Notes: generated from the sequence alone by a model not told the origin. Positions 1 to 5,475 are shown, numbered from the stretch's first letter. The stretch is DNA of 5,475 nucleotides from Deltaproteobacteria bacterium (GCA_016183145.1 JACPFE010000230.1:1-5475); one strand, 5' to 3'. Program-made: numbers and translations.

Positions 1-1104
1 CCGCTGTTCATCCTGGCGGGAGGCCTGATGGAGACTTCGGGAATCTCGCTCCGCCTCGTTAACCTGGCCAATAGCCTGGTCGGCTTCATCCGCGGCGGGC
101 TGGCCATGGTGACGGTGGTTGCGACCATGATTCAGAGCGAGATCTCCGGATCGTCCGTCGCGGACGCCGCCGCCATCGGCAACGTCGTGATCCCCGCGAT
201 GGAGAAGCGCGGTTACCCGAGGGCGCTGAGCGCGGCGATCGTTTCCAACGCTGCCTCGGCGGCGATCCTGATTCCGCCATCCATTCCGATGATTATCTAC
301 GCCTGGATGGCCGAGGTGTCGGTAGCCAAGCTGTTTTTCGCCGGTTTTCTGCCCGGGTTTATCTCCGGCGGGGCGATGATGGCGCTCAGTTATTATTACG
401 CGCGCAAGTATCGCCTGCCGGTGGAACAGAATTTTTCTTTGCGTCTGGTGGGAAAATCCACCCTGCAGGCGTTCTGGGCGCTGTTCATTCCGATCGTGAT
501 CTGGGGCGGGATCTTTCTCGGCATCGCCACCGCCACCGAGGTGGCGGCGTTGGCGGTGGTCGCGGCGCTGATCATCGGCGCGCTTATCTACCGGGAGCTG
601 CCGGCGCGCGAAGTCCTGTCGGTCCTGAAGGATTCCACCGGTCAGACCGCAGTTGTCATGCTCATCGTCGCCTCCTCCGCCGTGCTCGGTTGGTTCCTTA
701 CCAGCGAGCAGATCCCGCAAAAATTTGCCCGCTTGATTCTCGAAACGACCTCGAACAGGTATTTGATCCTGCTCTTCTTGAATTTTTTCTTTTTGATTGC
801 CGGGATGTTTCTCCACTCGGCCGCGGCGATCATCCTCATTGTGCCGATCGTCATGCCGCTGATCCGCCAGATCGGCGTGGACCCGATTCATTTCGGCATC
901 ATCGTGACCATCAACCTCGGCGTCGGCCAGCAGACCCCGCCCGTCGCCACGGTGCTCTTCACCACCGCCGCCATCGCCCGCATCCCGTTCTGGGACGTCT
1001 TCAAAGCCGGCTGGCCATTCACGGTGGTGCTGGCGTTGGTCACTCTGTTGGTGACTTACGTCCCGTGGTTCAGCCTCGCATTGGTCAATCTCGTCAAGTG
1101 GTGA
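1..1104 (+). CDS. dctM: TRAP transporter large permease, DctM family (5' end outside window)
   Basis: This is the membrane translocation subunit of a TRAP (tripartite ATP-independent periplasmic) transporter, which moves organic acids or similar solutes with Na+ across the inner membrane and works with a DctQ small subunit and a DctP binding protein. The frame is open from base 1 (PLFILAGGLMETSGIS), so the ATG at position 28 is internal. The visible 367 residues plus about 55-60 missing ones would match the usual length of about 425. Family landmarks, numbered from base 1, are SGSSVADAAA at residues 49-58, the IPPSIP helical-hairpin motif at 91-96, DPIHFG near 294-299 and the TPP motif of the second hairpin at 312-314. 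Many long hydrophobic segments (for example about 157-176, 181-196, 216-230, 256-290 and 338-360) fit a multi-span DctM. The GMFLHSAA segment (about 268-275) has His-Ser where I usually expect Met-Asp. The stop is TGA at 1102-1104. DctQ and DctP genes are expected upstream, outside the window. Family assignment is secure; the substrate cannot be read. Confidence 0.96.
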   Translation, partial: PLFILAGGLMETSGISLRLVNLANSLVGFIRGGLAMVTVVATMIQSEISGSSVADAAAIGNVVIPAMEKRGYPRALSAAIVSNAASAAILIPPSIPMIIYAWMAEVSVAKLFFAGFLPGFISGGAMMALSYYYARKYRLPVEQNFSLRLVGKSTLQAFWALFIPIVIWGGIFLGIATATEVAALAVVAALIIGALIYRELPAREVLSVLKDSTGQTAVVMLIVASSAVLGWFLTSEQIPQKFARLILETTSNRYLILLFLNFFFLIAGMFLHSAAAIILIVPIVMPLIRQIGVDPIHFGIIVTINLGVGQQTPPVATVLFTTAAIARIPFWDVFKAGWPFTVVLALVTLLVTYVPWFSLALVNLVKW

Positions 1105-1118
1105 ATGGCTTGCCTGAT

Positions 1119-1149
1119 CGCTTCGAGAGTAAGCGTGCGCTAGTTTTTT
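1119..1149 (+). terminator. Weak candidate terminator after the TRAP permease gene
   Basis: Fifteen bases after the dctM stop, CGCTT (1119-1123) can pair with AAGCG (1131-1135) around a 7-nt loop. A run of six T follows at 1144-1149. The stem has only 5 bp and the T-run starts 8 nt after it, so this is a poor match to a canonical intrinsic terminator. It is listed because it is the only hairpin plus T-tract that serves the plus-strand gene before the convergent genes begin. Confidence 0.22.
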
Positions 1150-1193
1150 CCGCCTCCTCCCCGCCGATGCGTTCGATAGAAGTCTGTCACGAG

Positions 1194-1231
1194 AGTAGAT
1201 ACCCACGGGCGTAAGCCCGTGGGTATCTACT
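1194..1231. repeat. Perfect 17-bp inverted repeat with GTAA loop (REP-like palindrome)
   Basis: The left arm AGTAGATACCCACGGGC (1194-1210) is exactly complementary to the right arm (1215-1231), with loop GTAA at 1211-1214. The match stops abruptly at both sides (G1193 faces G1232). It sits between convergent genes, a usual place for REP-type elements and bidirectional hairpin terminators. On the plus strand the hairpin is followed by A residues rather than T, and on the minus strand by CTCTCGTG, so neither strand has the U-tract of a standard intrinsic terminator. The core CCCACGGGC-loop-GCCCGTGGG resembles a dispersed palindromic motif that I recall from many environmental genomes. Membership of a repeat family cannot be shown from this single copy. 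Confidence 0.85.
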
Positions 1232-1233
1232 GG

Positions 1234-1266
1234 AAAAAAACTCCCAGCTACCGCCGCGGCAATGGG
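1234..1266 (-). terminator. Probable intrinsic terminator of the minus-strand binding-protein genes, overlapping the last stop codon
   Basis: Read on the minus strand, CCCA (1266-1263) pairs with TGGG (1246-1243). Inside it, TGCCG (1261-1257) pairs with CGGTA (1253-1249, one G-T wobble) around a CGG loop. After two bases (AG) there are seven uninterrupted T at 1240-1234. The structure includes the final codons and TAG stop (1250-1248) of the last binding-protein gene. GC-rich stem, short loop and U-run are the expected parts, but the stem has a small asymmetric internal loop, so strength is uncertain. Confidence 0.5.
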
Positions 1267-2318
1267 CCTGCTCCGGAGAAGTTTCGGATCAGCTCAAGGA
1301 TCTCCGCGTCCCGCGGCATCTCCTTGATCACTTTGTTTAACTCCACCGGTCCCAACGGCGAAGCCTCGTCGGCTACCAGTTTGTTGAAGTAACTAGGAAA
1401 CTCAGGATCTTTAAAAATCTTGCGCATCGACCCTTCGAGAATCTCGACTTTGTCTTTGGGTGTTCCTGGAGGCAAGATGTAAGGCGAACCCACGCCTCGG
1501 AAGGCGCGCCAAACGGCGAGAACTCTCTTTTCCCTTTCGGTCCTAGCGAAGCTTTCTATCTCCGGAAGGTGAGTGAGGCGGGGGTGTTTAACCCCCTTAG
1601 GCGTCTCCATAATAGCGTGGAAATTCATCAGCCTTTTGTCCAGCCAATCTGGGTTGCGGCGCAAAACCGACACGGCCGCATTCGCCCTAGCATCGAGCTC
1701 CTTATTGACTAGCGCCATATCCATCTCAGGAGAAGCGTAGCCCACGATAAACTTCGGTTCCTTCAAGTCCAAGAAGTACGCAAAAAGCCGCCCTGCTACA
1801 TAGGAAACATGACCGACGGACTGGCCGCCAATTCTTATGCCCGGCTTGGCTCTAAGCTTCTCCAGGTTATCTAGCGCAAGTTCGCTTCTCGTGTAGATGA
1901 CATAATGGTTTTCGTGCTCTGGCGTGCCGAGATAGATAAATTTGTCGACATCATAGGAGACGCCTTTTTCGCGCATGATGCCGAGGCCCACGATGGCGCC
2001 GCTCGCCGCCCCTATGGTTAGCCCGTCTGGCCGGACTGAATGATAGATGTGGTTCGCTCCTTTGCGACCCCCTCCGCCTTCCATATACTCGATCACGACG
2101 GTTGGATTCCCGGGTATGTGTTTTTTCAGAAAAGGAGCCATGGCTTTGACGCGGAGATCTCCCGTCCCGCCCGGCGCCGTGGTCGCGATGAGCGTCACTG
2201 TCTTGCCCTGGTAAAAGGAGGCTTCGGTGAAACCGTTTTCAGGGAAGAGCCCGGCGAAAACCAGTAGCGCTCCAGCGAGCAGAGCCGGTATTTTTGCTTT
2301 GTCACTGTGGTTTTTCAT
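1248..2318 (-). CDS. TctC/Bug-family periplasmic solute-binding protein, copy C (last in array)
   Basis: This 356-residue protein should bind a small organic acid or related solute in the periplasm, as the capture subunit of a tripartite tricarboxylate transporter (TTT). The signal peptide has a Lys-containing start, a hydrophobic core at about residues 10-25 and likely cleavage after Ala33 (TEA|S). Family landmarks follow: FYQGKT 35-40, the ligand-loop motif PGGTGD 49-54, EYMEGGGG 77-84, PDGLTIG 97-103, QSVGH 166-170, GYASPEMD 193-200 and LPPGTP 282-287. The C-terminus is GPLPRR. The ATG start is fixed by AAGGAG seven bases upstream and by exact alignment of the start with copy A. By hand alignment it is about 52% identical to copy A without gaps. 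It differs from both sisters at AAVS (residues 214-217), where they have ADT. It lies 39 bp after copy B and is the last gene before the terminator. Family is secure; the ligand is unknown, and no TctA or TctB gene is in the window. Confidence 0.94.
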   Translation of the reverse strand: MKNHSDKAKIPALLAGALLVFAGLFPENGFTEASFYQGKTVTLIATTAPGGTGDLRVKAMAPFLKKHIPGNPTVVIEYMEGGGGRKGANHIYHSVRPDGLTIGAASGAIVGLGIMREKGVSYDVDKFIYLGTPEHENHYVIYTRSELALDNLEKLRAKPGIRIGGQSVGHVSYVAGRLFAYFLDLKEPKFIVGYASPEMDMALVNKELDARANAAVSVLRRNPDWLDKRLMNFHAIMETPKGVKHPRLTHLPEIESFARTEREKRVLAVWRAFRGVGSPYILPPGTPKDKVEILEGSMRKIFKDPEFPSYFNKLVADEASPLGPVELNKVIKEMPRDAEILELIRNFSGAGPLPRR

Positions 2319-2325
2319 AATTCAA

Positions 2326-2331
2326 CTCCTT
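2326..2331 (-). promoter_or_regulatory. Shine-Dalgarno site AAGGAG for binding-protein copy C
   Basis: On the minus strand AAGGAG lies seven bases before the ATG at 2318. This is near-ideal spacing and settles the start. A second, even better match, AAGGAGG (2350-2344), lies 18 bases further upstream with no start codon at working distance, so it is either chance, a ribosome standby site or a relic of rearrangement in the 39-bp spacer. Confidence 0.8.
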
Positions 2332-2357
2332 CGCCTTGATGGGCCTCCTTTTTAGTA

Positions 2358-3419
2358 TCAGCGCGGCGGAAGCGGCCCGGCACCCACAATCTTCTTGAAA
2401 ATCTCGATAATCTCAGGGTCCCGCGGTATTTCCCGGATCACCTTCTCATGCGCTTCAGGCATAAGTGGCGTGGCATCGTCGGCGGCGAGCTTTTTGTATG
2501 CCTTATGGAATTCAGGGTCCCTGTACGTCTTGCGAAACGCCTCCTGGAGAATTTCTACCCGATCCTTGGGCGTGCCCGGAGGAAGAACAAAAGGCTGGCC
2601 GGTAACTCTGAAAGCGCGCTGCATCGTCACGAGCTTGCGATCCTTTTCCGATCTGGCAAAGCTTTCGATCTCTGGCAAATGACCGAATCGGGGATGCTGA
2701 TCCCCCTTGGGGACTTCGATGATCGCGTGAAAGTCCACCAAGTCCTTTTCGAGCCACTCGGGGTTGCGCCGGAAGACAGTGTCCGCGCTAGTCGCTCGCG
2801 CGTCAATCTCTCCACGCATCAGCGCTGGGTCCAGTTCAGCTCCGGTAACGAACCTTGGCTCCTTGAGACCGAGAAAGTAAGCAAACAAACGGCCTTCAAT
2901 GTAAGTGGAGAAACAAACAGATTGCCCGCCGATCCTAATTTCTGAGGCTGCCCGGAGTTTTTCTATACTGCTTAGACCAGCATCCTTCCTGGTTACAAAA
3001 ATTGACTGATGGCTGCTAAAGGGCGAACCCAGATAAAAAAACTTATCGAGGTCGTACAAGACACCCTTCTCTCCAAGCACCGCAACCGCAACCATGCCAG
3101 AACTCAGGTTGCCAATGGTTAGTCCATCGGGCTGCGCGGTTTTGAAGATATGGTTTGCGGCCTTTCGGCTTCCTCCGCCGGGCATGTACTCGCTGACAAT
3201 CGTCGGATTCCCCGGAATATACTTCTGCAAGAAGAGAAGCACAGCTTTTACCCTTATGTCTCCCGTGCCCCCCGGATCACGGCCTTGGACGATCGTAATG
3301 GTCTTACCCTGGTAAAAGGGAGTTTGGGGCAGAGCTGTTTGCGGGGCAGCCACAAAAAAAGCCAGAAGAGCGATCATAAAAACTTTTGCTGAAACCTTAG
3401 AGTGACTGTTTGATTCCAT
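2358..3419 (-). CDS. TctC/Bug-family periplasmic solute-binding protein, copy B (middle, altered pocket)
   Basis: This 353-residue periplasmic binding protein of the TTT type starts at the ATG at 3419. That start has GGAGG six bases upstream and puts the whole N-terminus in register with copies A and C. A TTG further upstream (3449) stays in frame but lacks such support. The signal peptide has its core at about 14-25 and probable cleavage after Ala29. Landmarks are PQTPFYQGKT 31-40, PGGTGD 49-54, EYMPGGG 77-83, PDGLTIG 97-103, LPPGTP 279-284 and the end GPLPPR. It is about 58% identical to copy A by hand count. Two differences stand out: CF at 169-170 replaces the GH of both sisters, and the GY(S/A)xPE loop is shortened by three residues (GAELD from 193), which explains the whole 353-versus-356 length difference. 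The frame is intact, so it looks functional but with changed ligand recognition. It lies 48 bp after copy A and is probably co-transcribed with it. Confidence 0.94.
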   Translation of the reverse strand: MESNSHSKVSAKVFMIALLAFFVAAPQTALPQTPFYQGKTITIVQGRDPGGTGDIRVKAVLLFLQKYIPGNPTIVSEYMPGGGSRKAANHIFKTAQPDGLTIGNLSSGMVAVAVLGEKGVLYDLDKFFYLGSPFSSHQSIFVTRKDAGLSSIEKLRAASEIRIGGQSVCFSTYIEGRLFAYFLGLKEPRFVTGAELDPALMRGEIDARATSADTVFRRNPEWLEKDLVDFHAIIEVPKGDQHPRFGHLPEIESFARSEKDRKLVTMQRAFRVTGQPFVLPPGTPKDRVEILQEAFRKTYRDPEFHKAYKKLAADDATPLMPEAHEKVIREIPRDPEIIEIFKKIVGAGPLPPR

Positions 3420-3425
3420 GAAAAA

Positions 3426-3430
3426 CCTCC
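3426..3430 (-). promoter_or_regulatory. Shine-Dalgarno site GGAGG deciding the start of copy B
   Basis: On the minus strand a G-rich stretch ending in GGAGG (3430-3426) is followed by TTTTTC and then the ATG at 3419, a six-base spacing. This supports the ATG over the in-frame TTG 30 bases upstream, which would place the ribosome site inside the coding sequence. Confidence 0.75.
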
Positions 3431-3467
3431 CCCAATAAAAATCTTGCAATCACCGCTTCTTGTGCCT

Positions 3468-4538
3468 CTACCGTGGTGGCAAAGGGCCGCCGCCGGCGAT
3501 TTTTTTAAAAAGGTCGACAATTTCCCGATCCCGCGGCAATTCCTTGATAGCCTTCTCCATGTCGTCCGGCATGAGAGGTGTCGCCTCGTCACCGGTAAGC
3601 TTTTTATACTCCTGGTGAAAGCCGGGGTCGTTGAAGGTTTTGACCACTGCTTCGCGCAGAATTTTTGTCTGCTCTATAGGAGTCCCTGGCGGCAAGATGT
3701 AAGGCGAGCCAACCTGCCGAAAAGCGCGAAGCATCGCCAACACTTTCCGCTCCCTTTCCGACCTTGCAAACTCCTCCACTTCCGGCAAACGCGCAAAGTA
3801 CTCATGCCTGGCCCCTTTGGGGACTTCCATCATGGCGTGGACGTCGACCACACCTTTATCCAACCAGTCTCGATTCCGTTTGAGCAACGTGTCCGCATTG
3901 TTGATCCGCGCGTCGAACTCTCCTCTCTGCAAAGCGATATCAAGCTCGGGTCCGGAATAGCCGACGACAAACTTTGGCTCCTTTACGCCGATCAGATACG
4001 CGAAGAGCCGGCCGACGATGTAGACGGAATGGCCTATGGATTGAGCGCCCACTCGAACCCCCAAGGCTGAACGCAGGGCTTCCAGGCTCTTTAGACCAGA
4101 CTCTCTCCTTGTCATAAAGACCCAGTGGTAGTGGCTGTGCGGCGAGCCGAGGTAGATCAATTTGTTGATGTCGTAGAGCACACTGGGTTCTCCAAGCACG
4201 GCATTCGACACCAGGCCGCCGCCAACGTTTCCGATGGTAAGGCCGTCGGGCCGAACATTCTTATAGAGATGATTGACCGCTTTGACTCCGCCGCCGCCGG
4301 GCATGTACTCGGACAAAAGGGCCGGCTCACCGGGAATATATTTTTTTAGGTAGGGAAGAGCGGCCTTGACCATCATATCCGCAGTTCCGCCTGGCGCGGT
4401 GCCTTGAAGAATGGTGACGGTCTTGCCCTGATAAAAAGGCGTCTGCGGCAGAGCCGGTGCTGGGAAGAATAGTAAAACCGCTAGCAGAGCAACCATCTTC
4501 TCTGCCTCGGCGTAGATTTTTAAACGACCCGTTTCCAT
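3468..4538 (-). CDS. TctC/Bug-family periplasmic solute-binding protein, copy A (first complete copy)
   Basis: This 356-residue TTT-type periplasmic binding protein has a hydrophobic signal core at about residues 15-26 and likely cleavage after Ala29 (APA|L). Landmarks are PQTPFYQGKT 31-40, PGGTAD 49-54, EYMPGGGG 77-84, PDGLTIG 97-103, QSIGH 166-170, GYSGPELD 193-200, ADT 215-217 and LPPGTP 282-287. The C-terminus is LFKKIAGGGPLPPR. The ATG at 4538 has GAGGT five bases upstream. A second ATG at codon 15 (4496) directly precedes the hydrophobic core and has GAGG eight bases before it, so a shorter start is possible. The longer one matches the length of copy C exactly. Of the three, this copy keeps all the motifs shared by at least two copies and may be nearest to the ancestral form; that is an inference. 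It lies 115 bp after the more distant paralog at 4654-5475. Confidence 0.94.
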   Translation of the reverse strand: METGRLKIYAEAEKMVALLAVLLFFPAPALPQTPFYQGKTVTILQGTAPGGTADMMVKAALPYLKKYIPGEPALLSEYMPGGGGVKAVNHLYKNVRPDGLTIGNVGGGLVSNAVLGEPSVLYDINKLIYLGSPHSHYHWVFMTRRESGLKSLEALRSALGVRVGAQSIGHSVYIVGRLFAYLIGVKEPKFVVGYSGPELDIALQRGEFDARINNADTLLKRNRDWLDKGVVDVHAMMEVPKGARHEYFARLPEVEEFARSERERKVLAMLRAFRQVGSPYILPPGTPIEQTKILREAVVKTFNDPGFHQEYKKLTGDEATPLMPDDMEKAIKELPRDREIVDLFKKIAGGGPLPPR

Positions 4539-4543
4539 CGAAG

Positions 4544-4548
4544 ACCTC
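4544..4548 (-). promoter_or_regulatory. Shine-Dalgarno site GAGGT for copy A
   Basis: On the minus strand GAGGT (4548-4544) precedes the ATG at 4538 by five bases. It supports the 356-residue form, though the ATG at codon 15 also has a weaker purine-rich site. Confidence 0.6.
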
Positions 4549-4590
4549 TCTAGGAGAATTGCCAGCTTCGCGCGCCCCCGCAGATCAATG

Positions 4591-4638
4591 CTATTTGAGA
4601 ATTTCCTTCGCCTTCGCCACTAGCGAAGGCTCCAGGTG
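4591..4638 (-). pseudogene. Possible vestigial C-terminal tail of a lost TctC-type gene
   Basis: In the spacer between the distal paralog and copy A, the minus strand between a TAA (4641-4639) and a TAG (4593-4591) reads HLEPSLVAKAKEILK. This looks like the amphipathic, Lys-rich end of many TctC-type proteins, and the neighbouring gene ends PPEVIERVKKVLEN. It is in the same frame as that gene, 21 codons past its stop. It has no start codon or upstream body, so if real it is only debris of a deleted or shortened copy. The stretch is short (15 residues) and the likeness could be chance. Confidence 0.22.
4610..4630. other. Perfect 8-bp stem-loop in the spacer before copy A
   Basis: GCCTTCGC (4610-4617) is exactly complementary to GCGAAGGC (4623-4630) around a 5-nt loop. 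It lies 24 bp past the stop of the distal paralog and about 70 bp before copy A. No T-run follows on the minus strand, so it is not a canonical intrinsic terminator. It could protect or partly uncouple transcripts within the array. It coincides with the possible vestigial tail, so the pairing may also be a by-product of its repeated GCGAAGG units. No convincing promoter was found in the 115-bp spacer. Confidence 0.45.
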
Positions 4639-4653
4639 TTATTCGGCGCGGCT

Positions 4654-5475
4654 CTAATTTTCCAACACTTTTTTGACCCTTTCGATGACCTCTGGGGGCT
4701 GAACCATAATTTCTCTGGCTAATGCTTCTAGTTCCTCACCGTGAAGGGGATCGAGATCCCATTTCTTTTTCTTGGCTTCGGCTAATAGCGCCGGGTCTTT
4801 CATAGTCTTCAAAAAGGCTTCACGTAGAACTTTGACCCGCTCGGCAGGCAGCGCCGGAGGACCAATGAATGGCCGGCCGAGATCGCCAGAGGAAAGCAAA
4901 ACTTTGGCGACACGCTTGGTGGCGTCGGGCGTCTTGTACGTCTCCATGAGTTCATAAAAAGTCGGCACATCGGGAAGCTTTGAATAACGCTTTGTCCCGC
5001 TCTGGACCAGGGCGCGGACAAGACCCTTTGCAGCCCAACTGCGGGTGGGTTCGCGGCCAACATAGGCCGAAACCGTACCGGCGCGGCAGTGCACCTCGCC
5101 CTTTTCCATTGCCAGATTCATTTCCCCTCCGCCGCCATAACCCACCACCATCTGGACCTTGAGCCCAAGCGCTTCCTCGACAAGCTTCGGTAGAAAATAC
5201 CCCAAGCCAGAACGTCCCGTGGCCGAGCACCTTGGCGGCTCTGTCGCCTTTCGAATGTCATCGAGAGTCTTGTAGGGCGTGTCCGTGCGCACAAACAGGA
5301 CCTGATCGATCCGCTCCGGAGAGCCTATGGCGGCAAACTTGGGCCAATCAAACCGGACTTCCTTTGCCCCGAGAAGCTGGTCGATATAGATGCCCGGGTT
5401 GACCAGCCCGATGGTCAATCCGTTGGGCTCGGCGATGTTGTATATATAGTTAGCCGCGACGACGGTCCCGGCGCG
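4654..5475 (-). CDS. TctC/Bug-family periplasmic solute-binding protein, divergent paralog (5' end outside window)
   Basis: The minus-strand frame is open to the window edge and ends with TAG (4656-4654), leaving 273 residues. The first visible residues, RAGTVVAANYIYNIAEPNGL, correspond to the region before PDGLTIG (about residues 81-100) in the complete copies, so about 80 residues with the signal peptide and first ligand loop are missing. The TTG at 5418 is inside the conserved GLTIG motif and is not a start. Visible landmarks are GLTIG 19-23, the glycine-rich segment TGRSGLG at about 86-92, GYGGGGEM 112-119 and FIGPPALPAERV, the counterpart of the LPPGTP region. It is clearly more distant from the three complete copies, with few identities outside motifs, and it lacks their GPLPPR tail, ending KKVLEN. 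It therefore belongs to another subfamily and is not part of the recent amplification. Role: periplasmic capture of an unknown organic solute. It is probably transcribed in the same direction and possibly together with copy A. Confidence 0.93.
   Translation of the reverse strand, partial: RAGTVVAANYIYNIAEPNGLTIGLVNPGIYIDQLLGAKEVRFDWPKFAAIGSPERIDQVLFVRTDTPYKTLDDIRKATEPPRCSATGRSGLGYFLPKLVEEALGLKVQMVVGYGGGGEMNLAMEKGEVHCRAGTVSAYVGREPTRSWAAKGLVRALVQSGTKRYSKLPDVPTFYELMETYKTPDATKRVAKVLLSSGDLGRPFIGPPALPAERVKVLREAFLKTMKDPALLAEAKKKKWDLDPLHGEELEALAREIMVQPPEVIERVKKVLEN

Noticed and set aside
28..30. ATG as the start of the TRAP permease
   Set aside because: In-frame residues before it (PLFILAGGL) match the conserved DctM segment, so it is an internal Met.
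690..1214. Open frame of about 174 codons on the plus strand over the end of dctM
   Set aside because: It is out of frame with the conserved DctM motifs, has an Arg/Pro/His-rich composition typical of a GC-rich shadow frame, and runs into the palindrome.
1194..1231. Palindrome as a CRISPR repeat, tRNA-like element or att site
   Set aside because: There is only one copy, no spacers, no cloverleaf and no neighbouring cas or integrase gene.
2395..2945. Overlapping plus-strand open frames opposite copy B
   Set aside because: They are antisense to motif-bearing coding sequence, and their translations have no family features.
3420..3449. TTG-initiated 10-codon extension of copy B
   Set aside because: It would put the clear GGAGG ribosome site inside the gene and break the exact length match with the sister copies; the ATG at 3419 is better.
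3444..4070. Open frame of about 208 codons on the plus strand opposite copy A
   Set aside because: It lies antisense to most of a well-supported TctC gene, has no recognisable domain or convincing start, and its length is explained by the codon bias of the real gene.
4457..4657. Small plus-strand open frame across the spacer upstream of copy A
   Set aside because: It overlaps the signal-peptide region of copy A antisense, with no ribosome site or recognisable product.
5416..5418. TTG as the start of the divergent paralog
   Set aside because: The frame continues upstream with conserved TctC sequence, and the TTG encodes the Leu of the GLTIG motif, so the gene simply runs off the window.

Overview
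The window carries two convergent groups of transporter genes and reads like a solute-uptake region of an environmental, GC-rich, Gram-negative bacterium. Large, locally amplified families of Bug/TctC periplasmic binding proteins are known mainly from Betaproteobacteria (Bordetella, Cupriavidus and relatives) and from several uncultured soil and groundwater lineages such as Binatota-, Rokubacteria- and Tectomicrobia-like bacteria. The N-terminal FYQGKT motif and the GPLPPR C-terminus remind me more of the uncultured lineages than of classical Bordetella Bug proteins. That is an impression from memory, and the sequence alone does not fix the taxon.

Layout. Positions 1-1104 (+) hold the 3' part of a TRAP transporter large permease (DctM family), with its first roughly 55-60 residues lying before the window. 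Positions 1105-1247 form a convergent intergenic spacer with a perfect 17-bp inverted repeat around a GTAA loop (1194-1231). It lies outside a plausible intrinsic terminator for the minus-strand genes (1234-1266). From 5475 down to 1248, everything codes on the minus strand. In transcription order there is a truncated TctC/Bug-type binding protein (4654-5475), a 115-bp spacer with a hairpin and a possible vestigial TctC tail, and then three complete tandem paralogous binding proteins (3468-4538, 2358-3419, 1248-2318), separated by only 48 and 39 bp. Each of these three has a good Shine-Dalgarno sequence.

Function. All four minus-strand genes encode periplasmic solute-binding proteins of the tripartite tricarboxylate transporter (TTT) type. 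No TctA or TctB membrane subunit is present, and the only permease in view is the unrelated TRAP DctM on the other strand. The three complete paralogs align residue for residue from the first methionine to the stop: two are 356 aa, and the third is 353 aa because of one 3-residue deletion. By hand alignment they share about 52-58% identity, so they are an old tandem amplification that has since diverged. The middle copy is altered at two places that line the ligand cleft in this family. The array therefore looks like diversification of ligand recognition for organic acids, with the translocator encoded elsewhere, or with some copies serving as sensors or scavengers. I see no tRNA, rRNA, CRISPR array, transposase or phage gene.
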